Below are positions 26,997 to 39,695 of a stretch of 64,000 nucleotides of DNA, piece by piece. The DNA is from Acholoe squamosa (lineage: Eukaryota; Annelida; Polychaeta; Phyllodocida; Polynoidae). Both the position numbers and the translations under genes were made by a program. The notes under the pieces are model-generated. The model was not told the origin of the DNA. It did not search any database and was given only the letters and a program-made list of their open reading frames with translations. Positions within the stretch are counted from its first letter, which is position 1. Each line of letters begins with the position of its first letter. The stretch spans positions 76,756,786-76,820,785 of the forward strand of contig OX439046.1 of NCBI GenBank assembly GCA_949317995.1. Direction: 5' to 3'.

Positions 26997-29900
26997 CTGT
27001 GTGTGTCGGTACCCCACACCCCATGTTGTATGTCACCGTCTCACTCTGTGCATAGCTGCCACAGGCCGGCCCCATGTTGTATGTCACTGTCTCACTCTGT
27101 GTGTAGCTGCCACAGGCCGGCCCCATGTTGTATGTCACTGTCTTACTCTGTGTGTAGCTGCCCCACACCCCATGTTGTATGTCACTGTCCCACTCTGTGT
27201 GTCGCTGCCACAGGCCGGCCCCATTATGTAAGTCACCGTCTCACTCTGTGTGTAGCTGCCCCACACCCCATGTTGTATGTCACCGTCTCACTCTGTGTGT
27301 CGCTGCCCCACACCCCATGTTGTATGTCACTGTCTCACTCTGTGTGTCACTGCCCCACACCCCATGTTGTATGTCACTGTCTCATTCTGTGTGTCGCTGC
27401 CCCACACCCCATGTTGTATGTCACCGTCTCACTCTGTGCGTAGCTGCCCCACACCCCATGTTGTATGTCACTGTCTCACTCTGTGTGTCGCTGCCCGACA
27501 CCCCATGTTGTATGTCACCGTCTCACTCTGTGTGTCGCTGCCACAGGCCAGCCCCATGTTGTATGTCACTGTCTCACTCTGTGGGTCGCTGCCCTTCACC
27601 CCATGTTGTATGTCACCGTCTCACTCTGTGTGTCGCTGCCACAGGCCAGCCCCATGTTGTATGTCACCGTCTCACTCTGTGTGTCGCTGCCCCACACCCC
27701 ATGTTGTATGTCACTGTCTCACTGTGTGTGTAGCTGCCACAGGCCGGCCCCATGTTGTATGTCACCGTCTCACTCTGTGTGTAGCTGCCGAAGGCCGGCC
27801 CCATGTTGTATGTCACTGTCTCACTCTGTGTGTAGCTGCCCCACACCCCAAGTTGTATGTCACCGTCTCACTCTGTGTGTAGCTGCCACAGGCCGGCCCC
27901 ATGTTGTATGTCACTGTCTCACTCTGTGTGTAGCTGCCCCACACCCCAAGTTGTATGTCACTGTCTCACTCTGTGCGTAGCTGCCACAGGCCGGCCCCAT
28001 GTTGTATGTCACTGTCTCACTCTGTGTGTAGCTGCCCCACACCCCAAGTTGTATGTCACTGTCTCACTCTGTGTGTAGCTGCCCAAAACCCCAAGTTGTA
28101 TGTCACCGTCTCACTCTGTGTGTAGCTGCCACAGGCCGGCCCCAAGTTGTATGTCACTGTCTTACTCTGTGTGTAGCTGCCACATGCCGGCCCCATGATG
28201 TATGTCACTGCCTCACTCTGTGTGTAGCTGCCACAGGCCGGCCCCATGTTGTATGTCACTGTCTTACTCTGCATGTAGCTGCCACAGGCCGGCCCCATGT
28301 TGTATGTCACTGTCACACTCTGTGTGTCGCTGCCCCATACCCCATGTTGTATGTCACTGTCACACTCTGTGTGTCGCTGCCCCACACCCCAAGTTGTATG
28401 TCACTGTCTCACTCTGTGTGTAGCTGCCACAGGCCGGCCCCATGTTGTATGTCACTGTCTCACTCTGTGTGTCGCTGCCCCACACCCCATGTTGTATGTC
28501 ACTGTCTCACTCTGTGTGTAGCTGCCCCACACCCCATGTTGTATGTCACTGTCTCACTCTGTGTGTCGCTGCCCCACACCCAATGTTGTATGTCACTGTC
28601 TCACTCTGTGTGTAGCTGCCCCACACCCCAAGTTGTATGTCACTGTCTCACTCTGTGCGTAGCTGCCACAGGCCGGCCCCATGTTGTATGTCACTGTCTC
28701 ACTCTGTGTGTAGCTGCCCCACACCCCAAGTTGTATGTCACTGTCTCACTCTGTGTGTAGCTGCCCCAAACCCCAAGTTGTATGTCACCGTCTCACTCTG
28801 TGTGTAGCTGCCACAGGCCGGCCCCAAGTTGTATGTCACTGTCTTACTCTGTGTGTAGCTGCCACATGCCGGCCCCATGATGTATGTCACTGCCTCACTC
28901 TGTGTGTAGCTGCCACAGGCCGGCCCCATGTTGTATGTCACTGTCTTACTCTGCATGTAGCTGCCACAGGCCGGCCCCATGTTGTATGTCACTGTCACAC
29001 TCTGTGTGTCGCTGCCCCATACCCCATGTTGTATGTCAGTGTCACACTCTGTGTGTCGCTGCCCCACACCCCAAGTTGTATGTCACTGTCTCACTCTGTG
29101 TGTAGCTGCCACAGGCCGGCCCCATGTTGTATGTCACTGTCACACTCTGTGTGTCGCTGCCCCACACCCCATGTTGTATGTCACTGTCTCACTCTGTGTG
29201 TCGCTGCCCCATACCCCATGTTGTATGTCACTGTCACACTCTGTGTGTCACTGCCCCACACCCCATGTTGTATGTCACTGTCTCACTCTGTGCGTAGCTG
29301 CCCCACACCCCATGTTGTATGTCACTGTCTCACTCTGTGCATAGCTGCCACACACCCCATGTTGTATGTCACTGTCTCACTCTGTGTGTCGCTGCCCCAC
29401 ACCCCATGTTGTATGTCACTGTCTCACTCTGTGTGTCGCTGCCCCACACCCCATGTTGTATGTCACTGTCTCACTCTGTGTGTCGCGGCCCCACACCCCA
29501 TGTTGTATGTCACTGTCTCACTCTGTGTGTAGCTGCCCCACACATCCCATGTTGTATGTCACTGTCTCACTGTGTGTGTAGCTGCCACAGGCCGGCCCCA
29601 TGTTGTATGTCACCGTCTCACTCTGTGTGTAGCTGCCACAGGCTGGCCCCATGTTGTATGTCACTGTCTCACTCTGTGTGTAGCTGCCACAGGCCGGCCC
29701 CATGTTGTATGTCACTGTCTCACTCTGTGTGTAGCTGCCCCACACCCCAAGTTGTATGTCACCGTCTCACTGTGTGTGTAGCTGACACAGGCCGGCCCCA
29801 TGTTGTATGTCACTGTCTCACTCTGTGCGTAGCTGCCACAGGCCGGCCCCATGTTGTATGTCACTGTCTCACTCTGTGCATAGCTGCCACAGGCCGGCCC

Positions 29901-32121
29901 CATGTTGTATGTCACTGTCTCACTCTGTGCATAGCTGCCACAGGCCGGCCCCATGTTGTATGTCACTGTCTCACTCTGTGCGTAGCTGCCACAGGCCAGC
30001 CCCATGTTGTATGTCACCGTCTCACTCTGTGCATAGCTGCCACAGGCCGGCCCCATGTTGTATGTCACTCTCTCACTCTGTGCATAGCTGCCACAGGCCG
30101 GCCCCATTTTGTATGTCACTGTCTCACTCTGTGCGTAGCTGCCCCAGGCCGGCCCCATGTTGTATGTCACTGTCTCACTCTGTGTGTCGCTGCCCCACAC
30201 CCATGTTGTATGTCACTGTTTCACTCTGTGTGTCGCTGCCCCACACCCCATGTTTTATGTCACTGTCTCACTCTGTGTGTCACTGCCCCACACCCCATGT
30301 TGTATGCCACTGTCTCACTCTGTGTGTCGCTGCCCCACACCCCATGTTGTATGCCACTGTCTCACTCTGTGTGTAGCTGCCCCACACCCCATGTTGTATG
30401 TCACCGTCTCACTCTGTGTGTAGCTGCCCCACACCCCATGTTGTATGTCACTGTCTCACTCTGTGTGTAGCTGCCCCACACCCCATGTTGTATGTCACTG
30501 TCTCACTCTGTGTGTCGGTGCCACAGGCCGGCCCCATGTTGTATGTCACCTTGTCACTCTGTTTGTCGCTGCCCTACACCCCATGTTGTATGTCACTGTC
30601 TCACTCTGTGTGTCGCTGCCCTACACCCATGTTGTATGTCACCGTCTCACTCTGTGTGTCGCTGCCACAGGCCGGCCCCATGTTGTATGTCACCGTCTCA
30701 CTCTGTGTGTCGCTGCCCCACACCCAATGTTGTATGTCACTGTCTCACTCTGTGTGTCGCTGCCCCACACCCATGTTGTATGTCACTGTCTCACTCTGTG
30801 TGTAGCTGCCCCACACCCCATGTTGTATGTCACTGTCTCACTCTGTGTGTAGCTGCCCCACACCCATGTTGTATGTCACTGTCTCACTCTGTGTGTAGCT
30901 GCCCCACACCCCATGTTGTATGTCACTGTCTCACTCTGTGTGTAGCTGCCCCACACCCCATGTTGTATGTCACCGTCTCACTCTGTGTGTCACTGCCCCA
31001 CACCCCATGTTGTATGTCACTGTCTCACTCTGTGTGTCACTGCCCCACACCCCATGTTGTATGTCACTGTCTCACTCTGTGTGTCGCTGCCCCACACCCC
31101 ATGTTGTATGTCACTGTCTCACTCTGTGTGTCGGTGCCACAGGCCGGCCCCATGTTGTATGTCACCTTCTCACTCTGTGTGTCGCTGCCCTACACCCCAT
31201 GTTGTATGTCACTGTCTCACTCTGTGTGTCGCTGCCCTACACCCATGTTGTATGTCACCGTCTCACTCTGTGTGTCGCTGCCACAGGCCGGCCCCATGTT
31301 GTATGTCACCGTCTCACTCTGTGTGTCGCTGCCCCACACCCCATGTTGTATGTCACTGTCTCACTCTGTGTGTCGCTGCCCCACACCCATGTTGTATGTC
31401 ACTGTCTCACTCTGTGTGTAGCTGCCCCACACCCCATGTTGTATGTCACCGTCTCACTCTGTGTGTCGCTGCCCCACACCCCATGTTGTATGTCACCGTC
31501 TCACTCTGTGTGTAGCTGCCCCACATCCCATGTTGTATGTCACCGTCTCACTCTGTGTGTAGCTGCCCCACACCCCATGTTGTATGTCACCGTCTCACTC
31601 TGTGTGTCGCTGCCCTACACCCCATGTTGTATGTCACCGTCTCACTCTGTGTGTCGCTGCCCCACACCCATGTTGTATGTCATTGTCTCACTCTGTGTGT
31701 CGCTGCCCTACACCCATGTTGTATGTCACCGTCTCACTCTGTGTGTCGCTGCCCCACACCCATGTTGTATGTCATTGTCTCACTCTGTGTGTCGCTGCCC
31801 TACACCCATGTTGTATGTCACCGTCTCACTCTGTGTGTCGCTGCCACAGGCCGGCCCCATGTTGTATGTCACCGTCTCACTCTGTGTGTCGCTGCCCCAC
31901 ACCCATGTTTTATGTCACTGTCTCACTCTGTGCATAGCTGCCACAGGCCGGCCCCAAGTTGTATGTCACTGTCTCACTCTGTGTGTCGCTGCCCCACACC
32001 CCATGTTGTATGTCACTGTCTCACTCTGTGTGTCGCTGCCCTACACCCATGTTGTATGTCACCGTCTCACTCTGTGTGTCGCTGCCACAGGCCGGCTCCA
32101 TGTTGTATGTCACTGTCTTAC
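26997..32121. repeat. Satellite array B (47/51-bp units, about 105 copies)
   Basis: Units contain CATGTTGTATGTCACTGTCT and CACTCTGTGTGT, with two joints: GCTGCCCCACACCCC (47 bp) and GCTGCCACAGGCCGGCCCC (51 bp); a 46-bp version lacks one C. The two length classes are interspersed. Higher-order repetition is visible: a block starting near 28053 recurs 682 bp later near 28735, and one starting near 30511 recurs 616 bp later at 31127. Long frames on both strands come from the repeat and rotate with unit length; none is accepted as a gene. Confidence 0.98.
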
Positions 32122-32503
32122 ATGGAGCCAATTTATCTCTCATGTCACACCTCAAATCGGATTTGGTAGTACGCTATGATAACCTCATCATATTGTATCG
32201 ACTGTAATCTACCAGGAATCCCCTTAAAACTGAAGAGTGAACCACCATAATGGTGTTACAGTAAACCTGTAGTTTTCACAATTTTTGGCACTTATCTAGC
32301 TGTGAACCACCCTAATTATCTTGCAGTGAACCAGTGTAGTTTTTACAACTAGCCCCAGGTGGCAGTATAGTGGTATACAAATGTACAAGGAATCTCTGTT
32401 AAAAAAGAAGAGAACTAAAAACTTTACCAGAATGACAACTTTTTGCCCTGAGGTGAGGATATGATTTTATTTACATATCATTGCTCTTTCCTTTTACCAT
32501 AGC
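32122..32503. other. Non-coding spacer after array B
   Basis: Unique AT-rich sequence. Two or three diverged GTGAACCACC(A/C)TAAT-type phrases occur near 32238, 32292 and 32328. No gene is seen. Confidence 0.5.
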
Positions 32504-32537
32504 ACTTTATCTAAAGATTTCTTGTTCTTCTTTCCAG

Positions 32538-32640
32538 ATATGGAAGCGAATCCTGTCCTCACAGAGAAAGCTCATGTTCATCACCTTGACGTCCATGTTG
32601 GTTTTTCTCATGTATTCATTATCAACCAATGGCTACGCAC
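32538..32640 (+). other. Possible exon encoding a signal-anchor segment (weak)
   Basis: A strong 3' splice-site context (TTTCTTGTTCTTCTTTCCAG ending at 32537) precedes a frame reading IWKRILSSQRKLMFITLTS and onward: a basic patch then a hydrophobic stretch, as in type II Golgi enzymes. The frame stops at 32708 after running into a foldback repeat. No donor site or partner exon is visible. It could equally be chance or a relic. Confidence 0.2.
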
Positions 32641-32694
32641 CAATCAGTGCACAAATGAATTGCTGCCGATCATTATGCCCGCTCTCTGGGACTA

Positions 32695-32755
32695 TAGGGT
32701 CGGCATGATGCATGAATGTAGCCCTCACCAGTAACTGGCCAGGGCTACATTTATT
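32695..32755. repeat. Foldback-family copy 4 (variant)
   Basis: Starts AGGGTCGGCATGATGCATGA like the other copies, but its stem is AATGTAGCCCT / AGGGCTACATT around ACCAGTAACTGG, so it represents a second subfamily. Confidence 0.7.
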
Positions 32756-32935
32756 TGCGTAAGGGAACTGTTGCGTGTAAGTTTGTTATTAGCTCATTGA
32801 CAGCGATGTGGTTGGCAAGTCTGCCCACATATCACCCGTTACCAAAACAACGTGTCACTGTTTGCACGTCAGTCTATATATGTGAACCCTTTAAAGACTG
32901 CTAGTGCAATAATGCATCATTCCCCTTGGTTGCTA

Positions 32936-32986
32936 TGATGCATGAATGCAGCCCTGTCAAGTAACTCTCCAAGGCTGCATTCATAC
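32936..32986. repeat. Foldback-family copy 5 (variant)
   Basis: ATGATGCATGAATGCAGCC...GGCTGCATTCAT, with an 11-bp perfect stem (32943-32953 and 32973-32983) and the same AGTAACT loop as copy 4. Confidence 0.7.
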
Positions 32987-33007
32987 AAAATGCTGACTCT
33001 ACTCTAT

Positions 33008-33086
33008 CCCAGAGGGTCGGCATTGTGCTTCAATGAAGACCAATAGGCATGATATACATTCCTGGATCAGCAGCCCTCAAAGGAGA
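33008..33086. repeat. Foldback-family copy 6 (partial)
   Basis: CCAGAGGGTCGGCATTGTGCTTCAATGAAG followed directly by GACCAATAGGCATGATATACAT and the CAGCAGCCCTCAAAGG tail. The right arm of the palindrome is missing, so the copy is deleted internally. Confidence 0.6.
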
Positions 33087-36000
33087 TTTATATGTATAGA
33101 TGTATACTGATGAGTAACTAAGCCTTAGCCCCATCCCCGTCAGCGTCCTTGTAGGTATTACATTACCATTGTAGTTGGCAGTGTTTGGTAACAGGCCAAT
33201 GACAATATACCATCTCTGACAAAGGGGCAATCCCAAATACAAACATAACATACACAGATAGGCAATCTGTGCAAATAGATAGGCACCAGGGGCAGGGTCT
33301 GTCATTCACATAATAGATGTTGTCATTGTTATGACATGTACAAGTTTCTATCATACGCCTTGATGGACCACTCCTGGAGGAAGAGAGTAAATTGTAGCAG
33401 GGCTGCCTGGGTTCAGTGAAATCTCACCAAAAGCTACTATGAAATGATAATGCTACAAACTCTGATATTGCAATTGTTGTCCGATTTTCATACTTCTTTA
33501 TGTACGACTTGACAGTTGAATTAGCTGCCTTTGCATAGCAATATGAGCAGAACATGTCCAAAGAATATCCAAAGTTTGAGTGGAAGTATTGAAGTAAAAT
33601 AATCGCCTGTTGATATTGCCAATTTATATGAAGTTTGATGTCTGTTCTTTTTGAGGACCACAAACTGGGAAGTCAAGATCTTATTTTAAGGAAAGCTAGA
33701 AAAGCGTTGAAAATTATTGGTTAAAGGCATGTTAAAATATACTGAGAACTTGCCAGATGATGAAACTATTTATGAGTGATAATTGGCCTTTATTTGGTTG
33801 TTTTTGTTCGTAGCAAGTGGAGTAATTTCAGGATGCTATTTTGGCAAAAATATCATAGCTATAGGGCAGGGCTGCCGGTTTATAAACCTTGGTATGACCC
33901 GAAGTCCAGCTGATCCCTAGGTCTTATCTTCCCCACTGCTGCAATCAGACCCCACAACTACATGAACTCAAGATGTGCTTGGAGCCTGAGATGAGGCAAT
34001 AAGTGCCCATAAAGTAGTCCTAGGCTGTTGGAGGGACCGGCCTAATCACACAATGCTCACACCTAGTGCAGCATGATGACGGGAGGATGTGCCTTTGGGC
34101 AGCACTGGTCAGTGGCCTAAATGGGTCACATGACTAGACCCTGGGTGCTTAATGAGTTATCTACAGGATCTATTTGTGAAAGGGGTGATGGAACACATTA
34201 TAAAAACCAAGGAAAGAGCAAGATGTGATAAGAGCATGCAGTAATGGGTAGAGTAAGATGAATTGCATATAGGCAGACTTTGAAACTTGTTAGGTAGCAA
34301 GCATGTTTTATGTTTTAGTCCATTTATTGCAATATCATGTTTATTTTTGAAATTATTCGAGACTTACCTGTAAGTTGAGGTATAATTAAGAGTATACCGA
34401 GGGAACCTAGCGGTTCAGGGAATATACTTCTCACTTCATGCCTTCTTTTGATATTTTTGTCCATATATTACTACTACTTAGAGTCAAATTATTCATAGTC
34501 ATGTGCCATTGCCATTTTACACCACTTTCTTTAAATCGTACATATTGCCATATATACATTTGTAAAATATGTATGTTAACACAAAATCTACATTCTGCTT
34601 GGAGTCGCATTAATAATACCTGCACCAGCAGCACAGTTCACATACAATACATTATCTGTCCACACAATGATGGACACCCAGGGGAAACACTAAACTCTAT
34701 TACATTATGTCCTTCAGGTGCCATTCCCATAAATAATATTTTCTCTGCCCACAATGGTGATGTCTATATGCTAATGGAGGAAATAAAGCAGGAATAATTC
34801 AGCGCTTGGAGATGGAATCTTTCACTATGACAATTCAATTGTGTATTAGCATATTTTTTTGTGTCCCTGTTAAAAAGTGTCATTACTCTTCAAGTGCTGC
34901 AGGGATAGGGGTTCAGAAACCAACTGTCTATTATTGGATTCATGTACATTATAGGATGCCTTCAAACCTCCGTTAGTGTGTGGCTCATAAGGAAAAAACC
35001 CAGATTGATTAATTCAGTTATTAGAAAAATGATTGCCCTGTGAGTGACTCCCCATTCACCCTAAATCACATGTTTTGTAACCTCTCAGCCTTCAGGGATC
35101 AATTTTAAGGTGCTGTGAACTTAGAAAAAAATGAGATGCTTTTTTTGCAGCATTTAATGGAATTGGGGCAGCTCTGTCACCTGGAAACCAACGCCCACCA
35201 ACAAAAATCTGCAGTGTGCATTCTGCTAGTGTTTTCACTCAAGGTTTCCATCCTTGCTAATATTTGACATCCATCAGGCTGGCTGGACATTTGGACTTGA
35301 TGAAATAGACTAAATGCACCTGTTCTGTGTATATTGAAATCCAAATTAGTGAAAACTGCCCCTTTATGGTTAGATTTCTGCTAACAGGCATGGATAAAGA
35401 ACATCCGATATTTTGCACATCGATGTAATCAGATGCTCAGTATTGAACAAGGCATTGCGTTTCATTTCTTTCTTTTTTTTTTTGACTTTTACTTACAGAC
35501 AACTGGACATTGACATTGAAATGTAGTTTATGTTTTATTTCTTTTTTAACTGGCCTTATTTAATTAATTTAACTTAAAATCACTTTGCCACACAGATCTT
35601 TATAGCTAGGACTCTTACAGTCCTCAACCATTAGTTTTGTAATAGAAGCAGATCTCCTAGCCTAAACCCAAACAGGCACAAAAAGGGTTTCCTGAACAAC
35701 ATAGTCATTGCATTCACATTAGATTCTCAGACACTCATTGCCACTGGTGCTAAAAATATAGATTATCAGTCTTTATTTCAAATGAAATGTCCTACAAATT
35801 CCCCATTCCATATTTCATTATTGTTTTATGTGTATCAAAGCCCCTTTTATATTTTAAAATATGACATTGTGGTTTGTTACATGAGTGTTGATCACTGATC
35901 ATGTACAATTCCCTTCCACTAAAGCCAACCCACCCCCACCCCTTACACCAAGCTCACAGAGGGTTGTCATGGTAACACTAATGTCATTACTTCATTAATT

Positions 36001-36427
36001 GCAAGAAAAAGCCTTAATTGTAGGTGTGGCTGTATGTGTCTAGGCCTGGGGCCTTAATTTCCTACCACCAATCAGGGAAAAGATAGGCCTGATTGGTGCC
36101 TAAAATAAGACCTAATAAGGATGCTTAATCAACTGTAGGTATACCTGTGATAGACTGCAAATTGTAGTGAAAATTTCCACTGTGTTTTAGACATCCATAT
36201 ATACAAAAGTTTCTTTTTGCTCAAGCAGCATTTAAAAGACAATCATCAACAGTGTAGTGCCAGTGCTTAGATCCACATTGTAAACAGTCAGATTGCTGTA
36301 TATAGAGTATATAATTATCAGAAAATGTCATTTATGATTGCTACCAGCATCTGTTGGTACCATCACAGTAACTGCACTGGTAGGACCTGCCACCCCCCCC
36401 CCCCTTACTGTGTGTGTTATAATCCAC
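33087..36427. other. Long unique AT-rich spacer
   Basis: No gene, RNA gene or strong repeat is supported. The longest frame (34438-34797) is 119 codons with no recognised motif. A 13-base C run lies at about 36391-36405. Confidence 0.55.
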
Positions 36428-37531
36428 CTATAGCTCGATGCAGCAAGTTGGGAACCTGAGTGTTTTTCAGTTTTGGAGGCAGCTGTGCATGTAAAATGCC
36501 TTCATTCAAGGGACATTTTTGTATATGCTGCAGAAGACAAGTCTTGTGTATGATTCTATCTCAAAAATCATAACAAAATATGAAAATAGAATCATTTGCT
36601 ATGCAGTATTCCCTCATAATACATGTCAGACTAGACAAAATGCCCTCTGTAGGTCCCATATGGGCTGTAAAAGCACCATGCTCATAAATGCCTTCATCAT
36701 TTTCAAGATAAGAATATCTGAAGACCTGAACAATGTGAACAGGTCCATGGTGCAAAACTCTTTTGTTTCTATTAAATTCCATCATCAATTGTTGTTTTGA
36801 CCTGATGACCCATTGAAACCCATATTGAAATGCTATTAGAACCCCATATTAGGCATGTGAGGCCTATCAAAATGCACTATTGAGCTATTTAGCTGTAAAA
36901 AGCAACAAAAGCGTTGTCGGCACCAAAGACTAGAATCATAAGATGTGGCTAATTCTTCTCACACTTATTGTATCACTTAGATATTTCACAAGCCTTTAAA
37001 GATGATCAAGTAGACCATAAAAATGGATAATTCTGGTATTAGTGGGTGATCACGCATCCATATATGGTGATCAATGTGATCCCACATCAAAAACCAAGCA
37101 GAAATTTTGCTGAAAATCACAGTTTTTGCAAACTAACAAAAATCACATGTTTCCCATAGTGTAATAAGCCACCATAGAGGTAGGGAAAAAAGGAATACTC
37201 ATTTATAAACTTGATGGGTCAGTATTATGCACTATCTATCAAAAACTGATGGTTAGAATATTTTTTCACAAAATATATAGGGCCAAACTTTGAAAAACAG
37301 CAATTTTTTTAAACTAATGATTTTTAAATTTATAATTTATACTTCAGTGGTAAACTGTACACTATATTATTGTTATACTATCTACCTTGGCCTGAAAGCA
37401 ATGAGTTTCATCTTTCATTTGCTGCAAATATTGTGTAAATCGGATAATTTTTGGCTAAACTACAGCATTTCTTAGTGAAAATTCAGGAAAAACTAAGTTT
37501 TAGGTTCCCAACTTGCTGCATCGAGCTATAG
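36428..37531. mobile_element. Non-autonomous TIR element, 1104 bp
   Basis: CTATAGCTCGATGCAGCAAG plus ten more bases (36428-36457) returns as exact reverse complement at 37502-37531, so the TIRs are 30 bp and perfect. The interior is AT-rich with no frame above 95 codons and no transposase motif. No clear target duplication is visible, so the true ends may extend a little or the flanks may have changed. The superfamily is not assigned. Confidence 0.8.
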
Positions 37532-37765
37532 TTGAAGATTGTATGATGTATGATTCCCATCTTCTTTGATGTAAATGAAAGAAGCCATCTCTCGCTCTCC
37601 ACCCTGAATATGGCGGCAGGTTCCATTTTATGTATTTCTCATGGTTCCCCTTTGAAATGGATAGTTATTAGATAAGGCATTTTTCTGAGGTATCGTACCT
37701 TCACTGATTTAAGGCGCTTGTGGTTTTTGGTACATGTATGGCTTTGAGGCTTGTGGCTCTGCAGG
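37532..37765. other. Short spacer before array C
   Basis: Unique sequence with no feature recognised. Confidence 0.5.
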
Positions 37766-39695
37766 TATAATAACCACAAGGAATGCTATAATGAGGTGCA
37801 TGGGATCCTGTAATAATCACAAGGAATGCTATAATGAGGTGCGTGGGATCCTGTAATAACCACAAGGAATGCTATAATGAGGTGCATAAGATCCTGTAAT
37901 AACCACAAGGAATGCTATAATGAGGTGCGTGGGATCCTGTAATAACCGCAAGGAATGCTAAAATGAGGTGCATGGGATCCTGTAATAACCACAAGGAATG
38001 GTATAATGAGGTGCGTGGGATCCTGTAATAATCACAAGGAATGCTATAATGAGGTGCATAGGATCTCATAATAACCACAAGGAATGCTATAATGAGGTGC
38101 ATGGGATTCTGTGATAACCACAAGGAATGCTATAATGAGGTGCGTGGGATCCTGTAATTACCACAAGGAATACTATAATGAGGTGCGTGGGATCCTGTAA
38201 TAACCATAAGGAATGCTATAATGAGGTGCGTGGGATCCTGTAACAACCACAAGGAATGCTATAATGAGGTGCATGGGATCCTGTAATAATCACAAGGAAT
38301 GCTATAATGAGGTGCATGGGATCCTGTAATAATCACAAGGAATGGTACAATGAGGTGCATGGGATCCTGTAATAAAAACAAGGAATGTTATAATGAGGTG
38401 CGTGGGATCCTGTAATAATCACAAGGAATGCTATAATGAGGTGCGTGGGATCCTGCAATAACCACAAGGAATGCTATAATGAGGTGCATGGGATCCTGTA
38501 ATAACCGCAAGGAATGCTAAAATGAGGTGCATGGGATCCTGTAATAACCACAAGGAATGGTATAATGAGGTGCGTGGGATCCTGTAATAATCACAAGGAA
38601 TGCTATAATGAGGTGCATGGGATCTCATAATAACCACAAAGAATGCTATAATGAGGGGCATGGGATCCTGTAATAACCAGAAGGTATGCTATAATGAGGT
38701 GCGTGGGATCCTGTAATAACCACAAGGTATGCTATAATGAAGTGCATGGGATCCTGTAATAACCACAAGGTATGCTATAATGAGGTGCATGGGATCTCAT
38801 AATAACTACAAGGAATGCTATAATGAGGTGCATGGGATCCTGTAATAACCACAAGGAATGCTATAATGAGGTGCATGGGATCCTGTAATAACCAGAAGGT
38901 ATGCTATAATGAGGTGCGTGGGATCCTGTAATAACCACAAGGAATGCTATAATGAGGTGCGTGGGATCCTGTAATAACCACAAGGTATGCTATAATGAGG
39001 TGCATGGGATTCTGTAATAACCACAAGGAATGCTAAAATGAGGTGCGTGGGATCTCATAATAACCACAAGGAATGCTATAATGAGGTGCGTGGGATCCTG
39101 TAATAACCACAAGGAATGCTAAAATGAGGTGCATGGGATCTCATAATAACCACAAGGAATGCTATAATGAGGTGCATGGGATCTCATAATAACCACAAGG
39201 AATGCTATAATGAGGTGCATGGGATCTCATAATAACCACAAGGTATTCTATAATGAGGTGCATGAGATTCTGTAATAACCACAAGGAATGCTATAATGAG
39301 GTGCATGGGATCCTGTAATAACCACAAGGAATGCTATAATGAGGTGCGTGAGATTCTGTAATAACCACAAGGTATGCTATAATGAGGTGTGTGGGATCCT
39401 GTAATAACCACAAGGAATGCTATAATGAGGTGCGTGGGATCCTGTAATAACCACAAGGAATGCTATAATGAGGTGCGTGGGATCCTGTAATAACCACAGG
39501 GAAGGCTATAATGAGGTGCATGGGATCCTGTAATAACCACAAGGAATGCTATAATGAGGTGCGTGGGATTCTGTAACAACCACAAGGAATGCTATAATGA
39601 TGTGGATGGGATCTCATAATAACCACAAGGAATGCTATAATGAGGTGCATGGGATCCTGTAATAACAACAAGGTATGCTATAATGAAGTGCATGG
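37766..39695. repeat. Satellite array C (43-bp unit, about 45 copies)
   Basis: Unit ATAACCACAAGGAATGCTAT then AATGAGGTGC(A/G)TGGGATCCTGTA. Variant positions recur: GCAT/GCGT before GGGATCC, GGGATCC/GGGATCTCA, GGAATGC/GGTATGC. Most units contain a GGATCC site. Open frames on the minus strand (about 80 codons) are repeat by-products. Confidence 0.98.

Noticed and set aside
27001-32207. Cys/His/Pro-rich frames in satellite B on both strands
   Set aside because: All overlapping phases are open and mirror the 47/51-bp repeat. No frame is preferred, so no protein is supported.
23640-34430. Shared phrase CTAG(T/C)GGTTCAGGGAATAT near 23647 and 34408
   Set aside because: About 20 bases of similarity with unrelated flanks; not enough to define a repeat.
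34438-34797. 119-codon frame in the spacer
   Set aside because: Length is within chance for this much AT-rich sequence, and the peptide has no recognisable domain or splice context.
37872-38661. Minus-strand frames of about 80 codons in satellite C
   Set aside because: They repeat with the 43-bp unit and are broken by ordinary unit variants.
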